64,000 nt of DNA from Aquitalea magnusonii (GTDB lineage Bacteria > Pseudomonadota > Gammaproteobacteria > Burkholderiales > Chromobacteriaceae), in assembly GCF_003202035.1 (NCBI RefSeq), contig NZ_QJKC01000011.1:1-64000 (forward strand). The letters are read 5' to 3'. The notes beneath the pieces are model-generated. The model saw only the letters and a list, made by a program, of their open reading frames with translations. It was not told the DNA's origin and searched no databases. The translations under genes and the position numbers were made by a program. This document shows, piece after piece, positions 8,746 through 18,345 of the stretch; position 1 is the first letter of the stretch; each line of letters starts with the position of its first letter.

Positions 8746-9927
8746 TTACGGACGTTCCACTGCCAGTGCAACACCCATGCCGCCACCGATACACAGGGTA
8801 GCCAGGCCTTTCTTGGCATCACGACGCTGCATTTCGTGCAGCAGGGTAACCAGTACGCGGCAGCCGGATGCGCCAATCGGGTGACCCAGGGCAATGGCGC
8901 CACCATTGACGTTGACCTTGTCGGCAGACCAGCCCAGTTCGCGTGCCACACCCAATGCTTGTGCGGCAAAGGCTTCGTTGGCTTCCACCAGGTCCAGCTC
9001 TTCCACGGTCCAGCCAGCTTTTTCCACCGCCTTGCGGGTGGCGGCAACCGGGCCGATACCCATGATTTCCGGAGCGCAGCCGGTCAGGGCATAGCCACGG
9101 ATCACGGCCAGCGGCTTCAGCCCCAGCTGATCAGCCTTGGCGGCCGTCATCAGCATCACGGCAGCAGCGCCGTCATTGATGCCGGAAGCGTTGCCGGCAG
9201 TGACAGTACCGTCTTTCTTGAAGGCCGGGCGCAGCTTGGCCAGGGTTTCGGCGGTGGTGCCGGCCTTGATGTATTCGTCGGTATCGACGGCCACCGGATC
9301 ACCCTTGCGCTGCGGTACCAGTACCGGAACGATCTCATCCTTGAACTTGCCAGCCTTCTGGGCGGCTTCGGCACGATTTTGCGATGCCAGGGCCAGCGCG
9401 TCCTGCTCTTCGCGGCTGATGCCGTATTTCTCTGCCACGTTTTCGGCAGTGATGCCCATGTGGTACTGGTTGTACACATCGGTCAGGCCGTCGGCCACCA
9501 TGGTGTCCACCAGCTGGGCATTGCCCATGCGGAAGCCATCACGCGAGCCCGGCAGGATGTGCGGCGACAGCGACATGCTTTCCTGACCACCGGCAATCAC
9601 GATTTCGGCATCACCAATGGCAATGGCCTGGGCAGCCAGATGCACGGCGCGCAGGCCGGAGCCGCATACCACATTGAGGGTGGTGGCCGGGGTGGAGATG
9701 GGCAGGCCAGCCTTGATCAGGGCCTGGCGGGCCGGGTTCTGGCCGACACCGGCGGTGAGCACCTGACCCAGAATCACTTCGCTGACGTCTTCCGGCTTGA
9801 CGCCGGTCTGGGCCAGCAGGCCCTTGATGACGGTCGCGCCCAGTTCCGGAGCCGGAACCTTGGCCAGTGCACCACCAAAGCTGCCTACGGCAGTACGCAG
9901 GGCTGCAACAATTACGACATCTTGCAT
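8746..9927 (-). CDS. phaA: acetyl-CoA acetyltransferase (beta-ketothiolase)
   Basis: This 393-residue thiolase condenses two acetyl-CoA to acetoacetyl-CoA, the first step of polyhydroxybutyrate synthesis. Length is exactly that of PhaA-type thiolases. The acylated Cys88 sits in [11 protein letters not shown], the catalytic His in [14 protein letters not shown], and the second Cys in LCIGGGMG. The ATG at 9927 has GGAG nine bases upstream; the longer in-frame start is not supported. It lies 84 bp downstream of phaC on the same strand, forming phaCA and ending at a strong terminator. The reductase gene phaB is not here. Confidence 0.95.
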   Translation of the reverse strand: MQDVVIVAALRTAVGSFGGALAKVPAPELGATVIKGLLAQTGVKPEDVSEVILGQVLTAGVGQNPARQALIKAGLPISTPATTLNVVCGSGLRAVHLAAQAIAIGDAEIVIAGGQESMSLSPHILPGSRDGFRMGNAQLVDTMVADGLTDVYNQYHMGITAENVAEKYGISREEQDALALASQNRAEAAQKAGKFKDEIVPVLVPQRKGDPVAVDTDEYIKAGTTAETLAKLRPAFKKDGTVTAGNASGINDGAAAVMLMTAAKADQLGLKPLAVIRGYALTGCAPEIMGIGPVAATRKAVEKAGWTVEELDLVEANEAFAAQALGVARELGWSADKVNVNGGAIALGHPIGASGCRVLVTLLHEMQRRDAKKGLATLCIGGGMGVALAVERP

Positions 9928-10011
9928 AGTTAATTCTCCGTTATGGTTTTGGGGTGGGGTGGCCCCTGTCTGGAGCCAGTGCCCGGCGTCCATGCGCCGG
10001 GCATCAGGTGA

Positions 10012-11784
10012 TTATTGCAGGCTGGCTACCGTGCTGGGCATGGCTTTGGCCAGGACGTAAGTGCCAGGTGCGGCCACCAGCGCCGGGAACTCCTTGCTGC
10101 CGGCGGTCTTGGGGGCGGCAACCTTTTTGCCGGATTGCGGGGCCAGCCAGCTGTCCCAGTCTTTCCACCAGCTGCCCGGGCGGCTTTCCGCACCTTCCAG
10201 CCAGGCTTCCGGATCTTCCGGCAGGTTTTCATTCACCCAGTAGTTGCGCTTGTCCTTGGTCACCGGGTTGATGGAGCCGGCGATGTGGCCGGACGCACCC
10301 AGCACGAAGCGGCGCGACGGGGCACCGGTCAGGTACTTGATGCCGGAGAAGGCAGACTTCCACGGTACGATGTGGTCTTCGCGCGCGGCAAACACGTACA
10401 GCGGAATGTCCAGCTTGCTGATGTCGATGGGCACACCACACAGGGTGATGGCGTTTTTCTTCACCAGTGCATTGTTCAGGTAGAACTGGCGCAGGAAGAA
10501 GGTATGCATCGGCAGCGGCAGGTCGACGGCGTCGTTGTTCCAGTACAAGAGGTCGAACGGTGCCGGGGTCTTGCCCATCAGGTAGTTGTTGACCACGTAG
10601 TTCCATACCAGGTCGTTGGCGCGCAGGCTGGCAAAGGTACGGCCGATTTCCTTGCCGCTGATGATGCCGCCATGAGCCAGCTTGGCCTCACGGCTCTTGA
10701 CCAGGTTTTCGTCGATGAACACCTTGATTTCGCCCGGATCTTCGTGATCGATCAGCGAGGTCATGAAGGTGGCGCTGTCGATCAGCTTGATGCCCTTGGC
10801 CTGCATCACGCACAGCGAGGTGTTGAGGATGACGCCGCCCACGCAGAAGCCCAGTGCATTCATGCTGGGCTGTTTGGTGATCTTCTTCACGGTCTCGGCC
10901 GCGGCGATCACGCCCTGCTCGATATAGCTTTCCCAGGTGAAATGCTTCATTTCCGGTACGGCCGAGCGCCAGCTGATCAGGAACACCTTGTAACCCTGGG
11001 CGACAAAGTGGCGCACCATGGAGTTGTCCGGCTGCAGGTCCATCAGGTAGTACTTGTTGATGCAGGGCGGCACGATCAGCAGCGGCTTTTCGTACACTTC
11101 GGCGGTGGTCGGCGTGTACTGGATCAGTTCGATCAGGTCGTTGCGGAAAATGACTTCGCCCGGGGTGGTGGCGATATTCTTGCCGATCTCGAACTTGCTT
11201 TCGTCCGACATCGAGATATGGCCCTTCTGGAAGTCCTCGGCCATGTTCTTCATGCCTTCCACCAGGCTTTCGCCCTTGGTTTCCAGCGCCCGCTTGATGA
11301 CTTCCGGGTTGGTCAGCATGAAGTTGGTGGGGGCCATGGCATCCAGGTACTGACGGGTGGCAAAAGCCAGTTTTTCCTTGGATTCCTCTTCCAATTGCGC
11401 CTGGTCGACCAGCTCGGTCATCCATTTGGAAGTCTGCAGATAGCTTTGCTTGAGGAAGCTGTAGAAGGGATGCTCGTTCCATTCCGGCGCCGCGAAGCGA
11501 CGGTCACCGGCCGCTGCGGCCGGGGCAGCGCCGGCGGCAGGAGCCTTCTGGCCCAGAAACTGCATCCACATATTCATCTGCTGCTGGTACAGATTGGTTT
11601 GCATGGCCAGCAGCTGATTGGTGTTGTTCACCATCTGGTTCCAGGCGCCGGAAATCGGATTGGCTGCCGCATCCAGCGGCATGCCTGCGGTCATCGAATT
11701 GACAAACTGCTGCATCCACTGCTGATTGGCCTCGGAGAGGCTGGAGAAGAAGCTCTCCAGGGAAGTGGTCGTGTCCTGAGTCAA
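10012..11784 (-). CDS. phaC: class I poly(3-hydroxyalkanoate) synthase
   Basis: PhaC polymerises (R)-3-hydroxyacyl-CoA into PHA granules. The 590-residue protein has an N-terminal PhaC_N region and an alpha/beta hydrolase core. The lipase-like box [10 protein letters not shown] carries the catalytic Cys314; the Asp is in [13 protein letters not shown] and the His in [12 protein letters not shown]. The proposed start is TTG at 11784, because AAGGAG lies exactly seven bases upstream. The nearby ATG at 11802 has no ribosome site and lies within the would-be leader. phaA follows. Length and motifs fit class I (single-subunit) enzymes; no phaE or phaR is near. Confidence 0.95.
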   Translation of the reverse strand: MTQDTTTSLESFFSSLSEANQQWMQQFVNSMTAGMPLDAAANPISGAWNQMVNNTNQLLAMQTNLYQQQMNMWMQFLGQKAPAAGAAPAAAAGDRRFAAPEWNEHPFYSFLKQSYLQTSKWMTELVDQAQLEEESKEKLAFATRQYLDAMAPTNFMLTNPEVIKRALETKGESLVEGMKNMAEDFQKGHISMSDESKFEIGKNIATTPGEVIFRNDLIELIQYTPTTAEVYEKPLLIVPPCINKYYLMDLQPDNSMVRHFVAQGYKVFLISWRSAVPEMKHFTWESYIEQGVIAAAETVKKITKQPSMNALGFCVGGVILNTSLCVMQAKGIKLIDSATFMTSLIDHEDPGEIKVFIDENLVKSREAKLAHGGIISGKEIGRTFASLRANDLVWNYVVNNYLMGKTPAPFDLLYWNNDAVDLPLPMHTFFLRQFYLNNALVKKNAITLCGVPIDISKLDIPLYVFAAREDHIVPWKSAFSGIKYLTGAPSRRFVLGASGHIAGSINPVTKDKRNYWVNENLPEDPEAWLEGAESRPGSWWKDWDSWLAPQSGKKVAAPKTAGSKEFPALVAAPGTYVLAKAMPSTVASLQ

Positions 11785-12161
11785 GGTAAATCTCCTTAAC
11801 ATGCCGTGAGAGGTGGATGGATACGTCCTGCCCTGGCTGGTCGGGGGTGCCGCCGCCGGGGGGTACTCGCTGACTGTAACAGGACTGTATGACATTTTCA
11901 CCGGGTGAAGGTAGGCCGGATGGAAAAAATCCACAGCAGGGGAAGGGCTGTTGCGGCGATGCACAAATCATGTCTATGTCCTTAACCCAATTGCCCCAAA
12001 GCATGGGCCCTGCTTACAGCTGGCGACAGTACCGGCAGAAACGCCAAGGTGCTGCATGCTAACAGAATACGCGCGCTAAATGACAAAAGGATAAATTGCG
12101 CATTAGCCCAAGCGGGGCTACATCTGGGATAATTGCGGTCCTGAACCGGGAGGATTTCACT
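11785..12161. other. divergent promoter region of phaC and the FAH-family gene
   Basis: These 377 bases separate two divergent genes. The phaC ribosome site AAGGAG lies at its left edge and GGGAGG of the hydrolase gene at its right edge. I see no convincing small gene, and no promoter pair good enough to list. Confidence 0.5.
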
Positions 12162-12815
12162 ATGGCAGTGGTCAGACTCAATGGCGTCGAGCAAGGTGTC
12201 GGCAATATTTTCTGCATCGGACGCAATTACGCCGCCCATGTGGCCGAACTGGGCAATCAGCAGGAAGAAGAACCGCTGGTGTTTCTCAAGCCCACTTCCG
12301 CTCTTACGCTGAGCGGGCAGGACATCGTGCTGCCAGCCTATTCTGCAGATGTTCACCATGAGTGTGAGCTGGTGCTGCTGATTGGCAAGGGTGGCAATGA
12401 CATTCCCGAAGTAGACGCCTTGTCCCACATTGCCGGCCTCGGTATTGGCCTGGACCTGACGGCGCGCGATGTACAGAGCGAGGCCAAAAAAGGTGGCAAG
12501 CCGTGGACCAAGGCCAAGGGTTTTCGCCATGCGGCCTGCGTGTCGGATTTTGTCGCGGCGGCGGCCGTCGAGGCCGGCCAGCCCTTCACCTTCAGCCTGG
12601 AAGTGAACGGCACCGTCCGCCAGCGCGGCGATACCAGCCTGATGCTGTTTCCGCTGGCCACCATCATCAGCTATCTGTCACGGATTTATGGCTTGTCCGA
12701 TGGTGACCTGATCTATACCGGTACCCCGCAGGGCGTGGCAGCGCTGCGGCCGGGCGATGCCGTGCGGGCGCAGCTGGATGGCCTGGTGACTGCAGAGTGG
12801 ACGGTGGCAGCATGA
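12162..12815 (+). CDS. fumarylacetoacetate hydrolase (FAH) family protein
   Basis: This 217-residue protein matches the short FAH-family enzymes (YcgM/FAHD1-like), which act as acylpyruvate hydrolases or oxaloacetate decarboxylases. FCIGRNYAAHVAELGN near the N-terminus, HHECELVLLIGKG with metal-binding glutamates, GIGLDLTARDVQ with the metal Asp, and the end motif YTGTPQGVAAL are all typical. The ATG at 12162 has GGGAGG upstream. Its stop overlaps the hslR start as ATGA, so the two are translationally coupled. The precise substrate is not given by sequence. Confidence 0.85.
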   Translation: MAVVRLNGVEQGVGNIFCIGRNYAAHVAELGNQQEEEPLVFLKPTSALTLSGQDIVLPAYSADVHHECELVLLIGKGGNDIPEVDALSHIAGLGIGLDLTARDVQSEAKKGGKPWTKAKGFRHAACVSDFVAAAAVEAGQPFTFSLEVNGTVRQRGDTSLMLFPLATIISYLSRIYGLSDGDLIYTGTPQGVAALRPGDAVRAQLDGLVTAEWTVAA

Positions 12816-13219
12816 GCCGGCCAACCCAGGCAGAAGACGATGACAAGGTGCGGCTGGACAAGTGGCTGTGGGCTGCCCGTTTTTACAAAACCCGCCAGCT
12901 GGCGCACGAGGCGCTGGAGCTGGGGCGGGTGCTGGTGAATGGCGAGCGGGTCAAGGCTTCGCGCATCGTGCGTGAAGGCGATGCCTTGCTGCTGCGTATC
13001 AACCAGCTGGAATACCATGTCACCGTGTTGCAGCTGGCCACCCAGCGCCGGCCAGCCAAAGAGGCGGTGTTGCTCTACCGTGAAGACGAGGCGGGGCGGC
13101 AGGCACGCGAGGAGCGCATGCTGCTGCTCAAGGCCGAACATGCCAGTTTTCCGCATGGCGACGGCCGACCCACCAAGAAAGCCCGGCGCGATATCACGCG
13201 CTTCAAGGGCACCCTGTAA
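12812..13219 (+). CDS. hslR: ribosome-associated heat shock protein Hsp15 (S4 domain)
   Basis: This 135-residue basic protein starts with an S4 RNA-binding domain (KVRLDKWLWAARFYKTRQ to about residue 65) and ends in a lysine/arginine-rich tail (KKARRDITRFKGTL), the layout of Hsp15. Hsp15 binds free 50S subunits carrying a nascent chain after translation is interrupted. The start overlaps the previous stop by four bases (ATGA), so it is in an operon with the FAH-family gene, an unusual partner with no clear functional link. Confidence 0.88.
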   Translation: MSRPTQAEDDDKVRLDKWLWAARFYKTRQLAHEALELGRVLVNGERVKASRIVREGDALLLRINQLEYHVTVLQLATQRRPAKEAVLLYREDEAGRQAREERMLLLKAEHASFPHGDGRPTKKARRDITRFKGTL

Positions 13220-13275
13220 TCGCGAGTACACCATGCCGGGCCGGCATGGTGTGTTGCCTGTCTGATTGTGCTCTG

Positions 13276-14466
13276 ATGTCCGCTCCATCTGCTGTTTCCG
13301 GTGTTGCCACCCCTTCGCTGCGACCGTTTGCGCTGTTCTATTTTGCCTATTTCGCCTTTCAGGGCCTGTTCGGGCCGTTCTGGGGCCTGTATCTGGAGTC
13401 CCTGTCCTTCTCGGCATTGCAGATTTCCGTGCTGATGGCGCTGTCCACCCTGGCGCGTATTGCCGCACCCGGTTTCTGGGGCTGGCTGGCCGACCGCCAG
13501 GGACGTCGCCGCGCCATCATCATCAGCACTTCGCTGTGCTCGGCACTGGCTTTTGCCTTTGTCGGACTGGGGCAGGGCTTCTGGTGGATTTTCATCAGCC
13601 TGGCGGTGTCGCACTTTTTCTGGGCCGGCGCCTTGCCGCTGGTTGAGGCCAGTACCGCCTACCTGACACGGGCACAGCCTGGGCGTTACAGCCGGGTGCG
13701 GGTATGGGGGTCGATCGGCTTTGTCTGCCTGTCCATGGTGGGCGGCTATGTGCTGGACCTGATTCATCTGGCCAATCTGCCGTGGGCGCTGCTGTGCTTG
13801 CTGGTGCTGATTGTGCTGGCCGGCTGGCTGGTGCCCGATGTGGCTGCGCAGCGCGAGCAGGCGGCTGTCGCGCCCATCTGGCACACGCTGCGCCAGCCCA
13901 GGGTGCTGGCGCTCTTCGGGTGTTGCTTCCTGATGGCGTATGCGCACGGGCCTTATTACACCTTTTACTCCATCGGTCTGCGCCATGCCGGCTACGACAA
14001 GGGGGCCATCGGCCTGTTGTGGTCGGTGGGGGTGATCAGCGAAATCCTGGTATTCCTGTTGATGCCGCGCATCATGGGCCGCTTTTCGCTGGAGCGGCTG
14101 ATGCTGGTGTCCTTGCTCACCGCGGTGTTGCGCTTCCTGCTGATTGCCACGGTGGTCGGGCATCCGGCATGGGCGGTTCTGGCGCAAAGCATGCATGCGC
14201 TGACTTTTGGCCTGCATCACGCCACCTCGGTCGGGCTGATTCACCGCTTGTTTGCCGAACAGCACCAGGGCCGGGCGCAGGGGCTGTACATCATTGCCTC
14301 CTTCGGCATTGGTGGCAGCACCGGCGGGCTGGTGGGCGGCGTGTTGTGGCCGCATGGCGGCATGCTGCCCACCTTTGGCATGTCGGTGCTGGCGGCGGCG
14401 CTGGGTGTGCTGCTGTGCTGGCGCTATTTGCGGCCCCAGCCGGCAAGGCTTACTGCAGCAGCATGA
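13276..14466 (+). CDS. MFS transporter, HcaT-like (PPP family)
   Basis: This 396-residue inner-membrane protein has about twelve hydrophobic segments and resembles E. coli HcaT, a putative 3-phenylpropionate transporter. The stretch YSRVRVWGSIGFVC matches the HcaT YGKVRLWGSVAFV segment, and the N-terminus LFYFAYFAFQGLFGPFW is of the same kind. The ATG at 13276 follows hslR by 56 bp. The substrate is not established. Its 3' end overlaps that of the convergent MmyB-type regulator by 17 bp. Confidence 0.82.
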   Translation: MSAPSAVSGVATPSLRPFALFYFAYFAFQGLFGPFWGLYLESLSFSALQISVLMALSTLARIAAPGFWGWLADRQGRRRAIIISTSLCSALAFAFVGLGQGFWWIFISLAVSHFFWAGALPLVEASTAYLTRAQPGRYSRVRVWGSIGFVCLSMVGGYVLDLIHLANLPWALLCLLVLIVLAGWLVPDVAAQREQAAVAPIWHTLRQPRVLALFGCCFLMAYAHGPYYTFYSIGLRHAGYDKGAIGLLWSVGVISEILVFLLMPRIMGRFSLERLMLVSLLTAVLRFLLIATVVGHPAWAVLAQSMHALTFGLHHATSVGLIHRLFAEQHQGRAQGLYIIASFGIGGSTGGLVGGVLWPHGGMLPTFGMSVLAAALGVLLCWRYLRPQPARLTAAA

Positions 14467-15232
14467 TGAGCTTCAATTCGGGCGAGGCCGCCAGATTGAG
14501 TGTCAGTTGCTGGTAGACCAGCCGGCCACGCTGCGGATGGTTGAAGGCGCGCTCGCCGCCTTCGCGGCCTTGCACATCGTGTTGTTGCCACAAGCTGTCG
14601 AACTCGGCGCTGCCCAGGCGCAGCGTGTCCACCCATTGCTGGATGGTGCTTTCCTCCAGCCGCTCGCCGGCATCCGCGCGAAATTCCGCCACCATGCGCC
14701 GGGCCCGGGTCGGCCAGTCTTCCACCAGCAGGCGCGAGGCCGGCTGCAGGAACATGAAATCCAGCAGATTGTGCCGCGCCAGCGGCTGGTCCAGCCAGCC
14801 ACAGAACAAATCCTGCGCCAGGGCATTCCAGGCCAGGGCATTCCAGTGGCCATCCAGCACATAGGCGGGGCTGGTGATCACGGTGACGGCTGCAGCCAGT
14901 GCCTCGCGTGCCTGCGGATTGCGCTCGGCCGGGCGTTCCTGCGGGTTTTTCAGCCCGGCCAGCTTGAACAGGTAATCGCGCTCGGCATGGGTCAGCAGCA
15001 GGGCATCGGCCAGCCGCGACAGCGTGGGTGCCGATACCGACTGGCTGCGGCCTTGTTCGATCCAGGTCAGCCAGGTGGGGCTGATGCCGCACAGGGCGGC
15101 CACTTCCTCGCGCCGCAAACCCTTGGCGCGACGGCGCACCCCGGCGGGCAGGCCGGCTTGTTGCGGGCTGAGGCGCTCGCGGTGGGCGCGGATGAATTCA
15201 CCCAGCGGGCTGCTGGTCTTGCTGCTGCTCAT
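14450..15232 (-). CDS. XRE-type HTH regulator with MmyB-like ligand-binding domain
   Basis: This 260-residue regulator has an N-terminal helix-turn-helix (about residues 10-75; RREEVAALCGISPTWLTWIEQGR) and a C-terminal MmyB-type domain with the characteristic NALAWNALAQ and LDFMFLQPASR stretches, a PAS-like pocket thought to bind a fatty-acid-like ligand. The start MSSSKTSSPLGEF at 15232 has AAGGGGA upstream. It is divergent from leuC. Proteins of this family often repress themselves, and a pair of GTACTAG repeats lies in the intergenic region. Its target genes are unknown. Confidence 0.88.
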   Translation of the reverse strand: MSSSKTSSPLGEFIRAHRERLSPQQAGLPAGVRRRAKGLRREEVAALCGISPTWLTWIEQGRSQSVSAPTLSRLADALLLTHAERDYLFKLAGLKNPQERPAERNPQAREALAAAVTVITSPAYVLDGHWNALAWNALAQDLFCGWLDQPLARHNLLDFMFLQPASRLLVEDWPTRARRMVAEFRADAGERLEESTIQQWVDTLRLGSAEFDSLWQQHDVQGREGGERAFNHPQRGRLVYQQLTLNLAASPELKLIMLLQ

Positions 15233-15272
15233 GCGGTTTCCCCTTGAAGACAAGCTCAACGTGGTAGTGCCA

Positions 15273-15302
15273 GTACTAGTATAAATGCTTATCTTGTACT
15301 AG
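15273..15302. promoter_or_regulatory. paired GTACTAG repeats, candidate operator of the MmyB-type regulator
   Basis: GTACTAG occurs at 15273-15279 and again at 15296-15302, 23 bp apart (about two helical turns). Between them, on the minus strand, lies TATACT, a plausible -10 box for the regulator gene. The layout suits autoregulation by an HTH dimer, but no experimental motif for this family was used. Confidence 0.4.
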
Positions 15303-15464
15303 GAAAAAAGCTGAGACATGATGTCAGGCAACAGCAAGCATCATCACGGCTGCCAGATGCATGAGGCCGGGCTCATCCGCCTTGTAGTGCGCGCTGGCAG
15401 CGTGACAGAATGACTGCAAATCCGGCAAACCGGCGGCGCTGCCGCCATCAACGAGCAGGAAGCC

Positions 15465-16871
15465 ATGACAGCACAAACTCTTTACGACAAGCTCTGGTCC
15501 AGCCATGTAGTGCGGGAAGAGGCCGACGGCACCGTACTTCTGTATATCGATCGCCACCTGGTGCATGAAGTCACCAGTCCGCAAGCCTTTGAAGGGCTGA
15601 AACTGGCCGGGCGCGGCCTGTGGCGGGTCGATTCGGTGGTGTCCACTGCCGACCACAATACCCCGACCGACCATTGGGACGAAGGCATCAAGGACCCGAT
15701 CTCGCGCCAGCAGGTAGAAACCCTGGACGCCAATATCAAGTCCTTTGGCGCGCTGGCTTACTTCCCGTTCAAGGACAAGGGGCAGGGCATCGTGCATGTG
15801 ATGGGGCCGGAGCAAGGTGCCACCCTGCCGGGCATGACCGTGGTCTGTGGCGACAGCCATACCTCCACCCATGGTGCTTTCGGCGCACTGGCGCACGGCA
15901 TCGGCACCTCGGAAGTGGAGCACGTCATGGCCACCCAGTGTCTGGTAGCCAAGAAATCCAAGAACATGCTGGTGAAAGTGAATGGCCCGCTGGCAGCCGG
16001 CATCACCGGCAAGGATGTGGCGCTGGCCATCATCGGCAAGATCGGTACTGCTGGCGGCACCGGCTATGCCATCGAATTCGGTGGCGAAGCCATTCGCAGC
16101 CTGTCGATGGAAGGCCGCATGACCTTGTGCAATATGGCCATCGAAGCCGGCGCCCGCTCCGGCATGGTGGCGGTGGATGACAAGACCATCGACTACGTCA
16201 AGGGCCGCCCGTTTGCCCCTGGCGTGGCCGACTGGGATGCCGCCGTGGCCTACTGGAAAACCCTGCACTCGGATGAGGGCGCGCATTTCGACGCTGTTGT
16301 CGAGCTGGATGCCAGTGAAATCAAGCCGCAAGTCACCTGGGGCACCTCGCCGGAAATGGTCACCGACATCGATGGCAGCGTGCCGGACCCGGCCGCCGAA
16401 GCCGATCCGGTCAAGAAGGGCAGTATTGAACGCGCACTGTCCTATATGGGCCTGACCGCCAATACCCCGGTGAAAGACATTCCGGTCGACATCGTGTTTA
16501 TCGGCTCCTGTACCAATTCCCGTATCGAAGACCTGCGCGAAGCTGCTGCGGTAGCCCGTGGCCGTAAAAAGGCCGCCAGTGTGAAGCAGGTGCTGGTGGT
16601 ACCGGGTTCCGGCCTGGTCAAGGCCCAGGCCGAGGCCGAGGGGCTGGACAAGATTTTCATCGAGGCCGGTTTCGAATGGCGTGAGCCGGGTTGCTCCATG
16701 TGTCTGGCGATGAATGCCGACCGCCTGCAACCGGGCGAGCGTTGCGCCTCTACCTCGAACCGCAACTTCGAAGGCCGTCAGGGCCAGGGTGGACGTACCC
16801 ATCTGGTGAGCCCGGCCATGGCTGCCGCGGCGGGCATTGCCGGTCATTTTGTTGATATCCGTAGCCTGTAA
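15465..16871 (+). CDS. leuC: 3-isopropylmalate dehydratase large subunit
   Basis: LeuC is the [4Fe-4S] subunit of isopropylmalate isomerase, which converts 2-isopropylmalate to 3-isopropylmalate in leucine synthesis. The 468-residue length is standard. Cluster ligands are visible: Cys349 in IGSCTNSR, and Cys410 and Cys413 in GCSMCLAMN. The substrate motif [14 protein letters not shown] is intact. The ATG at 15465 has AGGA five bases upstream. Its partner leuD follows after an inserted small lipoprotein gene. leuA is not in the window. Confidence 0.97.
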   Translation: MTAQTLYDKLWSSHVVREEADGTVLLYIDRHLVHEVTSPQAFEGLKLAGRGLWRVDSVVSTADHNTPTDHWDEGIKDPISRQQVETLDANIKSFGALAYFPFKDKGQGIVHVMGPEQGATLPGMTVVCGDSHTSTHGAFGALAHGIGTSEVEHVMATQCLVAKKSKNMLVKVNGPLAAGITGKDVALAIIGKIGTAGGTGYAIEFGGEAIRSLSMEGRMTLCNMAIEAGARSGMVAVDDKTIDYVKGRPFAPGVADWDAAVAYWKTLHSDEGAHFDAVVELDASEIKPQVTWGTSPEMVTDIDGSVPDPAAEADPVKKGSIERALSYMGLTANTPVKDIPVDIVFIGSCTNSRIEDLREAAAVARGRKKAASVKQVLVVPGSGLVKAQAEAEGLDKIFIEAGFEWREPGCSMCLAMNADRLQPGERCASTSNRNFEGRQGQGGRTHLVSPAMAAAAGIAGHFVDIRSL

Positions 16872-16890
16872 GTACGAGAGGAGTTCCGAT

Positions 16891-17028
16891 ATGAAACAGT
16901 GGTTGCTGATTGTACTGGCGACATTGGCCCTCACTGCCTGCAATACCATGCGTGGCATAGGCCAGGATGTTTCCAAGGGTGGGCAGGCGATTGAAAACGC
17001 CGCCAAGGATGTTTCCAATAAAATGTAG
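16891..17028 (+). CDS. entericidin A/B-family small lipoprotein
   Basis: This 45-residue product has a signal peptide ending in a lipobox (MKQWLLIVLATLALTAC; Cys17 would be lipidated) followed by NTMRGIGQDVSKGGQAIEN, the conserved entericidin motif. Entericidins are tiny envelope lipoproteins; EcnA/EcnB were described as an antidote/toxin pair in enteric bacteria. Only one copy is present here. GAGAGGAG gives a strong ribosome site. It sits 19 bp after leuC and 83 bp before leuD, on the same strand. Confidence 0.88.
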   Translation: MKQWLLIVLATLALTACNTMRGIGQDVSKGGQAIENAAKDVSNKM

Positions 17029-17111
17029 ATTGGCCAAAGCGCGGGGCAAACCGTTGCTCCGCCTTGCCGAATACAAGCGATGGGCTTTGCTGCCCGTGAA
17101 ATGGCATAGCG

Positions 17112-17750
17112 ATGAAAGCATTTACTACCCTGAGCGGACTGGTTTGTCCGCTTGACCGCGCCAATGTTGATACCGACGCGATCATCCCCAAGCAGTTTCT
17201 GAAATCGATCAAGCGTTCCGGCTTTGGCCCCAACCTGTTCGACGAGTGGCGCTATCTGGACCACGGCGAACCGGGCATGGACAACAGCGTGCGCCCGCTC
17301 AATCCGGATTTCGTGCTGAACTTCCCGCGCTACCAGGGCGCACAAGTGCTGTTGGCGCGTGAGAACTTCGGCTGTGGTTCCAGTCGCGAACATGCACCGT
17401 GGGCGCTGGATGACCAGGGCTTCCGCGTGGTGATCGCCCCCAGCTTTGCCGACATCTTCTTCAATAACTGCTACAAGAACGGCCTGCTGCCGATTGTTCA
17501 GCCAGCCGAGGTGGTGGATCAGTTGTTCCGCGAATGTGAAGCGCAGGAAGGCTATACCCTGACCGTGGATCTGGCGGCGCAAACCATCACTACCCCGGCA
17601 GGGCAGGTGTTCAGCTTCGATATCACCGAGCACCGCAAGCACTGTTTGCTGGGTGGCCTGGATGAAATCGGCCTCACCTTGCAGCATGCCGAGCAGATCA
17701 AGGCCTACGAGGCGGCGCGCCGTCAAGCACAGCCCTGGTTGTTTGCCTGA
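17112..17750 (+). CDS. leuD: 3-isopropylmalate dehydratase small subunit
   Basis: LeuD pairs with LeuC to form isopropylmalate isomerase. The 212-residue protein has the swivelling-domain motifs of the family: the start [36 protein letters not shown], and [15 protein letters not shown], which is the substrate-recognition loop. Length matches proteobacterial LeuD. No strong ribosome site precedes the ATG. It is followed after 15 bp by the pyridoxamine-oxidase-like gene, so the leu transcript probably continues. Confidence 0.97.
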   Translation: MKAFTTLSGLVCPLDRANVDTDAIIPKQFLKSIKRSGFGPNLFDEWRYLDHGEPGMDNSVRPLNPDFVLNFPRYQGAQVLLARENFGCGSSREHAPWALDDQGFRVVIAPSFADIFFNNCYKNGLLPIVQPAEVVDQLFRECEAQEGYTLTVDLAAQTITTPAGQVFSFDITEHRKHCLLGGLDEIGLTLQHAEQIKAYEAARRQAQPWLFA

Positions 17751-17765
17751 CAAGAGGACCGCCTA

Positions 17766-18326
17766 ATGGGACAGCGTTACCCGGCACTGAATGATGGCCA
17801 TGTCCGTTTCATCGAAGAGCAGCACCTGTTTTTCGTGGCGACAGCCATGGCTGACGGTCGGGTCAACCTGTCCCCCAAGGGCATGGACGCCTTGCGGGTA
17901 CTGTCACCGGAGCGGGTGCTGTGGCTGAATGTCACCGGCAGCGGTAATGAAACGGCGACACACCTGCAACACAACCCACGCATGACCCTGATGTTCTGCG
18001 CCTTTGCTGGCAAGCCGTTGATCCTCCGCCTGTATGGTCAGGCCAGGGCCATTCACCAGGGCGATGCCGAGTGGGAGGCGCTGGCGGCCTTCCTCCCCGC
18101 CTTGCCCGGTGCGCGCCAGCTATTTGACCTGACCGTGGAGCTGGTGCAGTCATCCTGCGGCATGTCGGTGCCATTCATGGATTACCAGGGCGAGCGCGAA
18201 CAGCTGAATGACTGGGCGAAAGCCAAAGGCCCGGAAGGCATTCGGCAGTACTGGCAGGACCGCAACCAGACCAGTCTGGATGGCGTGGCCAGCGGAATTG
18301 TGGAAAAGAGTCGCCAGCAGCGCTGA
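17766..18326 (+). CDS. pyridoxamine 5'-phosphate oxidase-related flavin-binding protein
   Basis: This 186-residue protein has the split-barrel FMN-binding fold seen in PNPOx-like proteins: HVRFIEEQHLFFVATAMADG, then VNLSPKGMDALRVLSPERV, and LRLYGQARAI. It is not PdxH; the PdxH C-terminal motif is absent. A flavin-dependent reductase or heme/F420-type activity is possible, but no substrate can be assigned. AGAGGA supports the ATG at 17766. It lies 15 bp after leuD and 19 bp before the small membrane protein gene, within the leucine cluster, with no obvious tie to leucine synthesis. Confidence 0.75.
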   Translation: MGQRYPALNDGHVRFIEEQHLFFVATAMADGRVNLSPKGMDALRVLSPERVLWLNVTGSGNETATHLQHNPRMTLMFCAFAGKPLILRLYGQARAIHQGDAEWEALAAFLPALPGARQLFDLTVELVQSSCGMSVPFMDYQGEREQLNDWAKAKGPEGIRQYWQDRNQTSLDGVASGIVEKSRQQR

Positions 18327-18345
18327 CGGGGAGGGGGAGCACAAA

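Noticed and set aside
10015-11799. 594-codon plus-strand open frame opposite phaC
   Set aside because: It is antisense to PHA synthase with no ribosome site or recognisable domain.
15324-17753. 809-codon minus-strand open frame opposite leuC and leuD
   Set aside because: It is exactly antisense to two unmistakable enzymes, has no family-like sequence and comes from GC-rich third codon positions.
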